A model generated the notes under the pieces. That model saw only the letters and a list, made by a program, of their open reading frames with translations, did not search any database and had not been told where the DNA came from. Of a stretch of 15,070 nucleotides of DNA, positions 8,457-15,049 are shown in pieces. The stretch spans positions 1 to 15,070 of the forward strand of contig DMHA01000204.1 of the NCBI GenBank assembly GCA_003449615.1. Reading direction: 5' to 3'. The DNA comes from Flavobacterium sp. GTDB taxonomy: Bacteria; Bacteroidota; Bacteroidia; Flavobacteriales; Flavobacteriaceae. Position 1 is the stretch's first letter, and each line of letters opens with the position of its first letter. The position numbers and the translations under genes were made by a program.

Positions 8457-8840
8457 ATGGCTAAAGCAACTGCAAAAAAACGTAAAGTTATCGTTGAATC
8501 AACGGGAGAAGCTCATATTTCTGCTACCTTCAATAACATCATCATTTCTTTGACAAACAAAAAAGGTGAAGTTATTTCTTGGTCATCGGCTGGTAAAATG
8601 GGTTTCAGAGGTTCTAAAAAGAACACTCCGTATGCAGCCCAAATGGCAGCAGAAGATTGTAGTAAAGTAGCGTTAGAAGCTGGACTTAAAAAAGTAAAGG
8701 TATATGTAAAAGGACCAGGAAACGGACGTGAGTCTGCGATTCGTTCTTTGCATAATGGTGGAATTGAAGTTACCGAGATTATCGATGTTACTCCAATGCC
8801 TCACAACGGATGTCGTCCTCCTAAAAGACGTAGAGTATAA
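8457..8840 (+). CDS. rpsK: 30S ribosomal protein S11 (uS11)
   Basis: S11 sits in the 30S platform beside the mRNA exit and the E site. The conserved block runs from [15 protein letters not shown] (20-34), through [20 protein letters not shown] (43-62), to [14 protein letters not shown] (85-98), and ends [18 protein letters not shown]. The asparagine-glycine in PHNGC is the family's known isoaspartate-prone site in E. coli. The length of 127 is standard. It is 8 bases from rpsM but 162 bases from rpsD, and that gap contains a tandem repeat. Confidence 0.98.
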   Translation: MAKATAKKRKVIVESTGEAHISATFNNIIISLTNKKGEVISWSSAGKMGFRGSKKNTPYAAQMAAEDCSKVALEAGLKKVKVYVKGPGNGRESAIRSLHNGGIEVTEIIDVTPMPHNGCRPPKRRRV

Positions 8841-8880
8841 ATTTTAAGTTTCCAGATTTTTGCTTGTTAAGTTTTTCAAT

Positions 8881-8922
8881 CTAAAATCTAAAATCTAAAA
8901 TCTAAAATCTAAAATCTAAAAT
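8881..8922 (+). repeat. six perfect tandem copies of CTAAAAT in the rpsK-rpsD gap
   Basis: Six uninterrupted copies of the heptamer CTAAAAT occupy 8881-8922, inside the 162-base space between rpsK and rpsD (8841-9002). The repeat is asymmetric, makes no hairpin and codes for nothing likely. A perfect 7-base array is prone to gain or lose copies by slippage, so its length may differ between strains. The rest of the gap is AT-rich with no gene, no clear terminator, and no good TAnnTTTG box that I can find. Confidence 0.92.
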
Positions 8923-9002
8923 TAATAAGTATAACCTAGATTGAACAACGATTATCGAAGGATAAGACCTGAATTCATAATCTCAATCTTAAACAATTTA
9001 AA

Positions 9003-9608
9003 ATGGCAAGATATACTGGTCCAAGTACAAGAATCGCACGTAAATTTGGCGAAGCAATTTTCGGAGACGACAAAGCTTTCGAAAAAAGAAATTATCCTCC
9101 TGGACAACACGGGATGGCTAAAAAAAGAGGAAAAAAATCTGAGTATGCTGTTCAGTTAATGGAAAAGCAAAAAGCTAAATATTCTTATGGTATTTTAGAA
9201 AAACAATTCAGAAACTTATTCGAAAAAGCATCAGCTACTAAAGGGGTTACTGGTGAAGTTTTATTACAATTATGTGAAGCAAGATTAGACAACGTAGTTT
9301 TTAGAATGGGTATTGCTCCTTCTAGAAGAGGTGCTCGTCAAATCGTTTCTCATCGTCACGTTACTGTAAATGGTGAAGTAGTTAATATTCCTTCTTACCA
9401 CCTTAAACCTGGCGATAAAGTGGCTGTTCGTGAAAAATCTAAATCATTAGAAGCTATCGAACGTTCTTTATCAAATTCAAGTCACGTTTATGAATGGATT
9501 ACTTGGAACAATGATTTGAAAGAAGGTACTTTTGTTTCTGTGCCTGCTAGACTGCAAATTCCAGAAAACATCAAAGAACAATTAATCGTAGAGTTGTACA
9601 ACAAATAA
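9003..9608 (+). CDS. rpsD: 30S ribosomal protein S4 (uS4), zinc-free type
   Basis: S4 is a primary 16S rRNA binder that nucleates 30S body assembly and lines the mRNA entry. The N-terminus starts [17 protein letters not shown] and has YPPGQHG at 31-37. The S4 RNA-binding domain runs about 92-155, with [10 protein letters not shown] (94-103), [17 protein letters not shown] (108-124) and LKPGD. Only one cysteine is present (Cys91), so the N-terminal zinc-finger cysteines of the metal-binding type are absent. Length is 201. Its start, preceded by CAATTTAAA, lies downstream of the CTAAAAT array. rpoA follows after 21 bases. Confidence 0.98.
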   Translation: MARYTGPSTRIARKFGEAIFGDDKAFEKRNYPPGQHGMAKKRGKKSEYAVQLMEKQKAKYSYGILEKQFRNLFEKASATKGVTGEVLLQLCEARLDNVVFRMGIAPSRRGARQIVSHRHVTVNGEVVNIPSYHLKPGDKVAVREKSKSLEAIERSLSNSSHVYEWITWNNDLKEGTFVSVPARLQIPENIKEQLIVELYNK

Positions 9609-9629
9609 TAATTGACTTAGTCGAAATTT

Positions 9630-10622
9630 ATGGCAATATTTAATTTTCAGAAACCCGATAAAGTTATCATGATCGATTCAACCGATTTTGAAGGTAAATT
9701 TGAATTTAGACCTTTAGAACCTGGTTACGGATTGACAGTGGGTAACGCACTTAGAAGAGTTTTACTCTCAGCATTAGAAGGTTATGCAATCACATCGGTT
9801 CGTATCGAAGGTGTAGATCATGAGTTTTCTACTATCTCAGGAGTTGTTGAAGACGTTACCGAAATTATCCTAAATCTAAAACAAGTACGTTTCAAACGTC
9901 AAATAGAAGATATCGATAATGAATCAGTTACTATTTCTGTTAGTGGTAAAGATCAGTTAACAGCCGGCGATTTCCAGAAATTTATTACAGGATTTAGCGT
10001 TCTGAATCCAGAACTTATAATCTGTAATTTGGACCCTAAAATCAAATTACATTTCGATTTGACTATCGAAAAAGGAAGAGGATATGTTCCTGCTGAAGAA
10101 AACAAAAAACAAAATGCTGCGATTGGAACTATTTTTACTGACTCTATTTTTACTCCCGTAAAAAATGTGAAGTATGCCATTGAAAATTTCCGTGTAGAGC
10201 AAAAAACAGATTATGAAAAATTGGTTTTTGAAATAAAAACTGATGGTTCTATCAATCCAAAAGATGCCCTTACCGAAGCTGCCAAAGTTTTAATTCACCA
10301 TTTCATGTTGTTTTCTGACGAAAGAATTACGCTTGAGGCTGACGAAATTGCACAAACAGAATCGTATGATGAAGAATCACTTCACATGAGACAATTGCTT
10401 AAAACTAAGCTTGTAGATATGGATCTTTCTGTTAGAGCTTTAAACTGTTTGAAAGCGGCTGAAGTGGATACACTTGGAGATTTAGTGTCTTTCAATAAAA
10501 ACGACCTAATGAAATTCCGTAATTTCGGTAAAAAATCTTTAACTGAACTAGACGAACTAGTGGCAATTAAAAATTTGAACTTCGGTATGGACTTAGCAAA
10601 ATACAAATTAGATAAAGAATAA
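9630..10622 (+). CDS. rpoA: DNA-directed RNA polymerase subunit alpha
   Basis: The alpha dimer is the scaffold for beta and beta-prime, and its C-terminal domain touches upstream promoter DNA and activators. The N-terminal domain (about 1-235) shows [20 protein letters not shown] (29-48), GVVEDVTEI (71-79) and [11 protein letters not shown] (148-158). An acidic linker (about 237-255) leads to the C-terminal domain, with [13 protein letters not shown] (267-279) and [13 protein letters not shown] (298-310). Arg269 aligns with the DNA-contacting Arg265 of E. coli, so an UP-element-binding role is plausible. The length of 330 is standard. Its place between rpsD and rplQ is that of the alpha operon. 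Confidence 0.98.
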   Translation: MAIFNFQKPDKVIMIDSTDFEGKFEFRPLEPGYGLTVGNALRRVLLSALEGYAITSVRIEGVDHEFSTISGVVEDVTEIILNLKQVRFKRQIEDIDNESVTISVSGKDQLTAGDFQKFITGFSVLNPELIICNLDPKIKLHFDLTIEKGRGYVPAEENKKQNAAIGTIFTDSIFTPVKNVKYAIENFRVEQKTDYEKLVFEIKTDGSINPKDALTEAAKVLIHHFMLFSDERITLEADEIAQTESYDEESLHMRQLLKTKLVDMDLSVRALNCLKAAEVDTLGDLVSFNKNDLMKFRNFGKKSLTELDELVAIKNLNFGMDLAKYKLDKE

Positions 10623-10684
10623 ATTACTTCATATTTTGCTCTCCAAAGCGGATTGTAGCAAGATGAAGATTAAAAAAATAGGTC

Positions 10685-11269
10685 ATGAGACACGGAAAAA
10701 AATTCAATCACTTAAGCAGACAGACTGCACATAGAGGTTCTATGCTTGCTAATATGGCTTGCTCTCTAATCGAGCACAAACGTATTAACACTACTGTTGC
10801 TAAAGCAAAAGCGCTTAAACAATTTGTTGAGCCACTAATAACAAAATCTAAAGCTGACACGACTCACAACCGTCGTATCGTTTTTGGATACTTACGTAGC
10901 AAATATGCTGTAACTGACTTGTTCAGAGACGTAGCTGCTAAAGTAGGAGACCGTCCAGGTGGATACACTCGAATCATAAAAGTTGGAAATCGTTTAGGAG
11001 ATAATGCTGATATGGCAATGATCGAATTAGTAGATTTCAATGAACTTTACAACGGAGGAAAAAAAGAAGTTAAAAAAGCAAAAAGCCGTCGTGGTGGTAA
11101 AGCTAAAAAAGCTGATGAAGTTGCAGAACAAGCACCAGTGGCTGAAGTTGTTACTCCAGTTGCAGAAGTAGAAGAAACAGTAACTGAAGTAGAAAATACT
11201 CCTGAAGTAATTGACGAAGCTCCTGCTGCCGACAACGAAGACGAAACTCCAACAGAGGAAAAAGCATAA
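10685..11269 (+). CDS. rplQ: 50S ribosomal protein L17 (bL17) with a long charged C-terminal tail
   Basis: L17 lies near the tunnel exit of the 50S subunit. Residues 1-122 match the family core: [17 protein letters not shown], the [19 protein letters not shown] segment, [12 protein letters not shown] (88-99) and a final AMIELVD. E. coli L17 ends near 127. Here about 70 residues follow. A lysine/arginine patch comes first (126-142), then an acidic stretch of Ala, Pro, Val, Glu and Thr (about 144-192) with repeated PVAEV- and TEVE-like units, probably disordered. The rpoA-rplQ gap is 62 bases. rplQ is the last gene of the cluster, and a strong terminator follows. Confidence 0.96.
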   Translation: MRHGKKFNHLSRQTAHRGSMLANMACSLIEHKRINTTVAKAKALKQFVEPLITKSKADTTHNRRIVFGYLRSKYAVTDLFRDVAAKVGDRPGGYTRIIKVGNRLGDNADMAMIELVDFNELYNGGKKEVKKAKSRRGGKAKKADEVAEQAPVAEVVTPVAEVEETVTEVENTPEVIDEAPAADNEDETPTEEKA

Positions 11270-11297
11270 TGATGAAAATAATCATTCAATAAAAATT

Positions 11298-11332
11298 AAG
11301 GATAAACTTTTATTAGTTTGTCCTTTTTTTTT
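11298..11332 (+). terminator. intrinsic terminator at the end of the ribosomal protein cluster
   Basis: GGATAAAC (11300-11307) pairs with GTTTGTCC (11316-11323) across an 8-base loop, with one G-T wobble; two more A-T pairs extend the stem at its base. Nine T residues follow (11324-11332). It starts 29 bases after the rplQ stop, the expected place to end the ribosomal transcript and insulate carA. Confidence 0.88.
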
Positions 11333-11340
11333 GCCCAAAA

Positions 11341-11370
11341 TGACTTTGCAAAATCTTTGCAAATCTTTGC
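11341..11370 (+). repeat. CTTTGC direct repeats upstream of carA
   Basis: AAATCTTTGC occurs twice in immediate tandem (11351-11360 and 11361-11370), preceded by a related TGACTTTGCA (11341-11350). This gives three CTTTGC units at a 10- to 11-base spacing, about one helical turn, followed by GGTAAA. I recall similar CTTTGC...GGTAAA strings as dispersed intergenic repeats in Flavobacterium, but that is from memory. The repeats overlap the predicted carA -33 box. Confidence 0.7.
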
Positions 11371-11387
11371 GGTAAAATTTAAATTTG
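11356..11387 (+). promoter_or_regulatory. predicted carA promoter (Bacteroidota type)
   Basis: TTTG at 11356-11359 and TAAATTTG at 11380-11387 match the -33 TTTG and -7 TAnnTTTG elements of the Bacteroidota primary sigma factor, with a 20-base spacer. The -7 box is a perfect match. Transcription would start a few bases after 11390, giving a leader of roughly 70-75 bases that contains the GC-rich hairpin at 11413-11433. The site is the best promoter match in the window and lies just after the rplQ terminator. Confidence 0.55.
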
Positions 11388-11409
11388 CAAATAAAAATTT
11401 TTATGCTTG

Positions 11410-11445
11410 CCTCCTCTCTCCTTCGGAGAGGGGCTGGGGGTGAGG
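11410..11445 (+). repeat. GC-rich hairpin of dispersed-repeat type in the carA leader
   Basis: CCTCTCTCC (11413-11421) and GGAGAGGGG (11425-11433) form a 9-pair stem with one G-T wobble and a 3-base loop. CTGGGGGTGAGG (11434-11445) follows, and its GAGG end can pair with CCTC at 11410-11413. The block is strikingly GC-rich amid AT-rich DNA. It resembles the dispersed CTCTCC-hairpin-GGGGTGAGG intergenic elements (REP-like) that I know from many bacterial genomes; this copy was not compared with any database. It ends 22 bases before the carA start. Confidence 0.65.
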
Positions 11446-11467
11446 AATAAACAATATTTAACTACTG

Positions 11468-12568
11468 ATGAAATACACAACACGAAAAAGCGCTATTCTT
11501 CTATTAAGTGACGGAACCATTTTCCACGGAAAATCTATCGGAATCTCAGGAACTACTTTTGGTGAAGTTTGCTTTAATACTGGAATGACAGGTTATCAAG
11601 AGATTTTTACTGATCCTTCCTACTTCGGGCAAATTATGGTGGCAACCAATGCTCATATTGGGAATTATGGAGTAAATGATAAAGAAATTGAATCAGATAG
11701 CATCAAAATTGCAGGATTGGTTTGTAAAAATTTCAGTTTCAATTTTTCTCGTGAAGATGCAACAGGAAGTTTGGAAGATTATTTCAAAAAACAAAACCTA
11801 ATCTGTATTTCTGACGTTGATACTCGCGGATTGGTAAGTTACATTCGGGATCACGGAGCAATGAACTCGGTAATTTGTACTGATGGTACACCAATCGAAG
11901 AACTGAAAGCTGCATTAGCAAAAGTGCCAGATATGAAAGGATTGGAATTGGCTTCTAAAGTTTCTACCAAGGAACCTTACTTTTTTGGAAACGAAAATGC
12001 AACCTATAAAATAGCAGCTTTAGATTTAGGAATTAAAACCAATATTCTTCGCAATCTTGCCAAAAGAGATTGTTATATCAAGGTTTTTCCATACAATTCC
12101 AACTATGCAGAATTGACAGCTTTCAATCCTGACGGTTATTTCTTGTCGAACGGCCCTGGCGATCCTGATCCGCTTTTTGGTGCAATAGAAGTAGCTAAAG
12201 AGATTTTGGCAAACGACAAACCTTTATTTGGAATTTGTTTAGGACACCAAGTGATTGCTTTGGCAAACGGAATTTCTACCTATAAAATGTTCAACGGTCA
12301 CAGGGGAATCAATCATCCTGTTAAAAATGTAATTACGGGTAAAGGTGAAATCACTTCTCAAAATCACGGTTTTGCAGTCAATAAAGAAGAACTTGACAAT
12401 CATCCCGATATGGAAATCACGCATCTTCACTTGAATGATGGAACGGTTGCGGGAATGAGGATGAAAAACAAAAACTGTTTCTCGGTGCAATATCACCCTG
12501 AAGCAAGTCCAGGGCCACACGATTCGGCTTATTTGTTTGATCAATTTGTGGAAAATCTAAAAAATTAA
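11468..12568 (+). CDS. carA: carbamoyl phosphate synthetase small (glutaminase) subunit
   Basis: CarA hydrolyses glutamine and passes ammonia to CarB, which makes carbamoyl phosphate for pyrimidine and arginine synthesis in the cytosol. The N-terminal CarA domain covers about 1-140 and contains FNTGMTGYQEIFTDPSY (36-52) and SDVDTRGLVSYIRDHG (115-130). A class I glutamine amidotransferase domain follows (about 180-365). Its nucleophile is Cys257 in FGICLGHQ, and His343 and Glu345 in QYHPEASPGPHD complete the triad. SNGPGDP (227-233) and GHRGINHPVK (277-286) are also conserved. Length (366) is close to the E. coli 382. No carB lies in the window. It has its own promoter-like site and terminator, so it appears monocistronic. 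Confidence 0.97.
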   Translation: MKYTTRKSAILLLSDGTIFHGKSIGISGTTFGEVCFNTGMTGYQEIFTDPSYFGQIMVATNAHIGNYGVNDKEIESDSIKIAGLVCKNFSFNFSREDATGSLEDYFKKQNLICISDVDTRGLVSYIRDHGAMNSVICTDGTPIEELKAALAKVPDMKGLELASKVSTKEPYFFGNENATYKIAALDLGIKTNILRNLAKRDCYIKVFPYNSNYAELTAFNPDGYFLSNGPGDPDPLFGAIEVAKEILANDKPLFGICLGHQVIALANGISTYKMFNGHRGINHPVKNVITGKGEITSQNHGFAVNKEELDNHPDMEITHLHLNDGTVAGMRMKNKNCFSVQYHPEASPGPHDSAYLFDQFVENLKN

Positions 12569-12595
12569 ATTTACAATTTGAATTTTATTTTCAAG

Positions 12596-12624
12596 AAAGC
12601 TGTCAATTTTGACGGCTTTTTTTT
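12596..12624 (+). terminator. intrinsic terminator after carA
   Basis: AAAGCTGTCA (12596-12605) pairs with TGACGGCTTT (12610-12619) across the 4-base loop ATTT, with one G-T wobble, and T residues run to 12624. It begins 27 bases after the carA stop. The T-run overlaps the stop codon (12623-12625) of the convergent minus-strand gene, so the two genes meet with no spare DNA. On the minus strand the stem is not followed directly by a T-run, so it should work mainly for carA. Confidence 0.88.
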
Positions 12625-13372
12625 AATTTTTTTCCAATGCTGCTAATTTCTTGAACTCAATATTTTTGGAAAACAAAAAATCCATTAATTTCAAAGGATT
12701 AGCGTTTTCTAAAACCGTTTTTGATTTTGGGTCGGCATCACAAAATTCAAGAAAAAGAGCTATTTCTTCTGGTTTTAATTTTAAGGTATTTATAAAAAAA
12801 TTCTCTGGGTAATTGGATTTCGCCAGTTCTTTGAATTCAATTTTTGAAAAGGGTTCTTTATTGACCTCTTTTTTCTTTTTGAATACATCTAAAATCATTC
12901 CACCAATCCTCATCAAGTCCGCTCCATTTTCGATAGTGCCGTCATAAACGTTCCTATTTCTATATTTTTCCTTTTCTAATTTTATTTCATCAGCAGCTTC
13001 TTGACTAAAAAGCCCTTTAGAGTTAAAAGGTGTTTTTGTAACCACTACTTCCTCAAGTTGCTCTGGTTTTCGAGTCAATAAAATGGTAAAGTTGTTTTTA
13101 GCAAGAAACTCTTGGTCTAAAAGCAATCTTTTGTAATCATACTTTTCCGAAACAAAAACAAGCATGTCTTCTGCTTTTGCCGAAATGCTAAATCTACCAT
13201 TACTATCAGTTTTTGTACTTTTTTCGGTATTTAAATTCACTATTTCTATGCCTTGAAGCGGAAAATCATCACATAAAACCCTGCCTTGTATCAGCTTTTC
13301 GCTTTGTGAAAATCCAATTTGATACACTAAAAACACGAAAAAAACAGGTAGATTTAATTTCATAATTCTCAT
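12623..13372 (-). CDS. exported protein with carboxypeptidase-regulatory-like domain, function unknown
   Basis: The 249-residue product begins with a signal peptide: a short basic N-terminus, a hydrophobic stretch at about 8-20, and likely cleavage after FSQ near residue 23. Residues about 27-111 look like a CarboxypepD_reg-like beta-sandwich (I-x-G-x-V, then TKTDSNGRFSI at 53-63, ending EQLEEVVVTK at 104-113). The same domain and EEVVVT motif open SusC/TonB-dependent receptors, but no plug or barrel follows. The rest (about 120-249) is charged and mainly helical, with no motif I recognise. A second ATG three codons in (13363) is an equally good start. The gene is convergent with carA and divergent from the SurA-like gene. 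No function is assigned; an envelope role is an inference. Confidence 0.8.
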   Translation of the reverse strand: MRIMKLNLPVFFVFLVYQIGFSQSEKLIQGRVLCDDFPLQGIEIVNLNTEKSTKTDSNGRFSISAKAEDMLVFVSEKYDYKRLLLDQEFLAKNNFTILLTRKPEQLEEVVVTKTPFNSKGLFSQEAADEIKLEKEKYRNRNVYDGTIENGADLMRIGGMILDVFKKKKEVNKEPFSKIEFKELAKSNYPENFFINTLKLKPEEIALFLEFCDADPKSKTVLENANPLKLMDFLFSKNIEFKKLAALEKN

Positions 13373-13502
13373 TAATTTATCCGTAAAAATATATAAATCT
13401 TAGCCAAAGAATTCAAAAGATGTCTATAAAGTTTTGTTAATACTCCCTACTAAACTTGTATTGTATAATTGAATTGTTATTTTTGTTTTTGGTTAAAACT
13501 TT

Positions 13503-13533
13503 TCTGTTTTTCGATTCATAAAGTGTATATTTG
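13503..13533 (+). promoter_or_regulatory. predicted promoter of the SurA-like gene
   Basis: TATATTTG at 13526-13533 is a perfect match to the Bacteroidota -7 box TAnnTTTG. TCTG at 13503-13506, 19 bases upstream, is a one-mismatch -33 box. It lies in the 243-base divergent intergenic region (13373-13615), which otherwise holds AT-rich sequence and no gene. I found no matching CAAAnnTA box for the minus-strand gene. The leader would be about 75-100 bases. Confidence 0.4.
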
Positions 13534-13615
13534 AATCGTTTTATTTTGCTTTAGATGCAATAGAAAGGTTTACACTTGAACTTTTTTAAATAATATATTC
13601 TATAATCTCGAAATA

Positions 13616-15049
13616 ATGCTTTCAAAATCAATACAAATGAAATTCTTAAATAATAAAATTGCCCTTTCTCTTTTTGTTCTACTATTTTCAACAGGAATTG
13701 CTGTTGCCCAAGAAATTATCAAAGAAAATACCGTTGACACTATCAAAAAAGTGAATACAATAAAAAAACAAAAAATTGATGGTATCATTGCAAAAGTAGG
13801 GGATTATCTTATATTGGATTCGGATATTGATAAATCCTATTTGGAAATTTCAAGTCAAGGTGGTTCTATTAAAGATATTACAAGATGTCAAATATTAGGA
13901 AAGATAATGGAAGACAAATTGTATGCCCATCAAGCCGTGCAGGATAGTTTAAAAGTGACCGATTCTGAAGTAAAATCAATGATGGAAGAAAGATTGGCCT
14001 ATATGGTAGAACAAATAGGTTCGATGGATAAGGTGGTTAAATATTACAAGAAAAACTCTGAAGAAGATTTTAGAACCTATTTTTTTGATGTTTTAAAGGA
14101 GCAAAAACTTACTTCTGAAATGCAAAAAAAAATCGTTGAAGCTGTAGAAATTACACCTGAGGAAGTTCGTAATTTTTTCAAAAAAATACCAACTGCCGAT
14201 TTACCTGTTTTTGGTGCCGAGATGGAAGTAGCTCAAATTGTTGTAACACCAAAAGTTTCAGATGTCGAGAAGCAAAAAGTGATTGATAAATTGAATGAGT
14301 TCAAAAAGGAAGTTCAAGCAGGGGAATCCAGCTTTGCAACCAAAGCGGTTTTGTACTCCCAAGACCCAGGATCAAGAGCCACAGGAGGATATTACAAAAT
14401 GAATAGAAAAACCCAATTTGTAAAAGAGTTTAAAGAAGTAGCATTTAGTCTACAAGAAGGAGAAATCTCAGCCCCTTTCGAAACGGACTTTGGTTATCAT
14501 ATCATTTATGTTGAAAAAATTAAAGGACAAGACATAGAATTGCGCCATATTTTATTGATACCATCTGTTAATTCTGAGGATTTAAAAGAAGCAAAAGAAA
14601 AAATAGCTTTAATCAGAAAAAGGATTGTTGACAAAGAAATTACTTTTGACAAAGCCGCCAAAACAATGTCGGATGAAAAAGAGACAAGAACAAATGGGGG
14701 TGCTTTAATCAACCCAAAAACTCAAGATACTCGTTTTGAATTGACCAAAATGGATCCTACTTTATACAGTCAGGTGTCTAATTTGAAAGACAATGAAATT
14801 TCTCTTCCATTAATGGACGAAGATCAATCGGGCAAGAAAAAATTTAAAATAATTACTGTTACTAACAGAATAGATTCGCACACAGCTGATTACGCCAAGG
14901 ATTACATAAAAATTAAAGACTTAGCTTTAAAAGAAAAACAAATCAAAGCCATCGGAAAATGGTTTGATGATAAAATCAAAGATTCCTATATTAAAATTAA
15001 TGGTGAATACAGAGATTGCACTTTTACAAATAATTGGTTGAAAAAATAG
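13616..15049 (+). CDS. SurA-like periplasmic chaperone / peptidyl-prolyl cis-trans isomerase
   Basis: This exported protein has the SurA plan: signal peptide, N-terminal helical chaperone region, then two parvulin (PpiC-type) domains. Such proteins escort outer-membrane proteins through the periplasm. The longest frame has 477 residues, but the ATG at 13637 (residue 8) gives a cleaner signal peptide (MKFLNNK, hydrophobic 15-30, cleavage after AVAQ) and is the likelier start. Residues about 54-190 are SurA_N-like (IDGIIAKVGDYLILDSDID). Parvulin 1 spans about 203-302 (DPGSRATGGYY, EISAPFETDFGYHIIYVE). Parvulin 2 spans about 308-417 (RHILLIPS, TNGGALINP). The first histidine of domain 1 is replaced by Gln207, and the second of domain 2 is missing. 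The gene is intact and ends 21 bases before the window edge. Confidence 0.9.
   Translation: MLSKSIQMKFLNNKIALSLFVLLFSTGIAVAQEIIKENTVDTIKKVNTIKKQKIDGIIAKVGDYLILDSDIDKSYLEISSQGGSIKDITRCQILGKIMEDKLYAHQAVQDSLKVTDSEVKSMMEERLAYMVEQIGSMDKVVKYYKKNSEEDFRTYFFDVLKEQKLTSEMQKKIVEAVEITPEEVRNFFKKIPTADLPVFGAEMEVAQIVVTPKVSDVEKQKVIDKLNEFKKEVQAGESSFATKAVLYSQDPGSRATGGYYKMNRKTQFVKEFKEVAFSLQEGEISAPFETDFGYHIIYVEKIKGQDIELRHILLIPSVNSEDLKEAKEKIALIRKRIVDKEITFDKAAKTMSDEKETRTNGGALINPKTQDTRFELTKMDPTLYSQVSNLKDNEISLPLMDEDQSGKKKFKIITVTNRIDSHTADYAKDYIKIKDLALKEKQIKAIGKWFDDKIKDSYIKINGEYRDCTFTNNWLKK

Noticed and set aside
8881..8922. The CTAAAAT array as a CRISPR or plasmid-type iteron array
   Set aside because: There are no spacers, the unit is only 7 bases, no cas or replication genes are near, and it sits within a ribosomal operon.
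8941..9159. A 72-codon + frame with a TTG start overlapping the beginning of rpsD
   Set aside because: It overlaps the well-supported rpsD gene in another frame, starts with TTG in intergenic sequence and resembles no protein family I know.
10623..10684. A promoter in the 62-base rpoA-rplQ gap
   Set aside because: The closest sequence (TATTTTG) is one base short of TAnnTTTG and has no convincing -33 partner.
11047..11289. An 80-codon minus-strand frame opposite the end of rplQ
   Set aside because: It is the antisense of the low-complexity acidic tail of L17; the Ser/Thr/Ala-rich product is what such an antisense reading gives.
12239..12544. A 101-codon minus-strand frame inside carA
   Set aside because: It lies opposite the conserved glutaminase domain of carA, has no signal or family match, and is best explained as a shadow frame.
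13460..13468. ATTGTATAA shared with the rpsN-rpsH repeat
   Set aside because: A single 9-base match in very AT-rich intergenic DNA with no 7-base period around it is likely chance.
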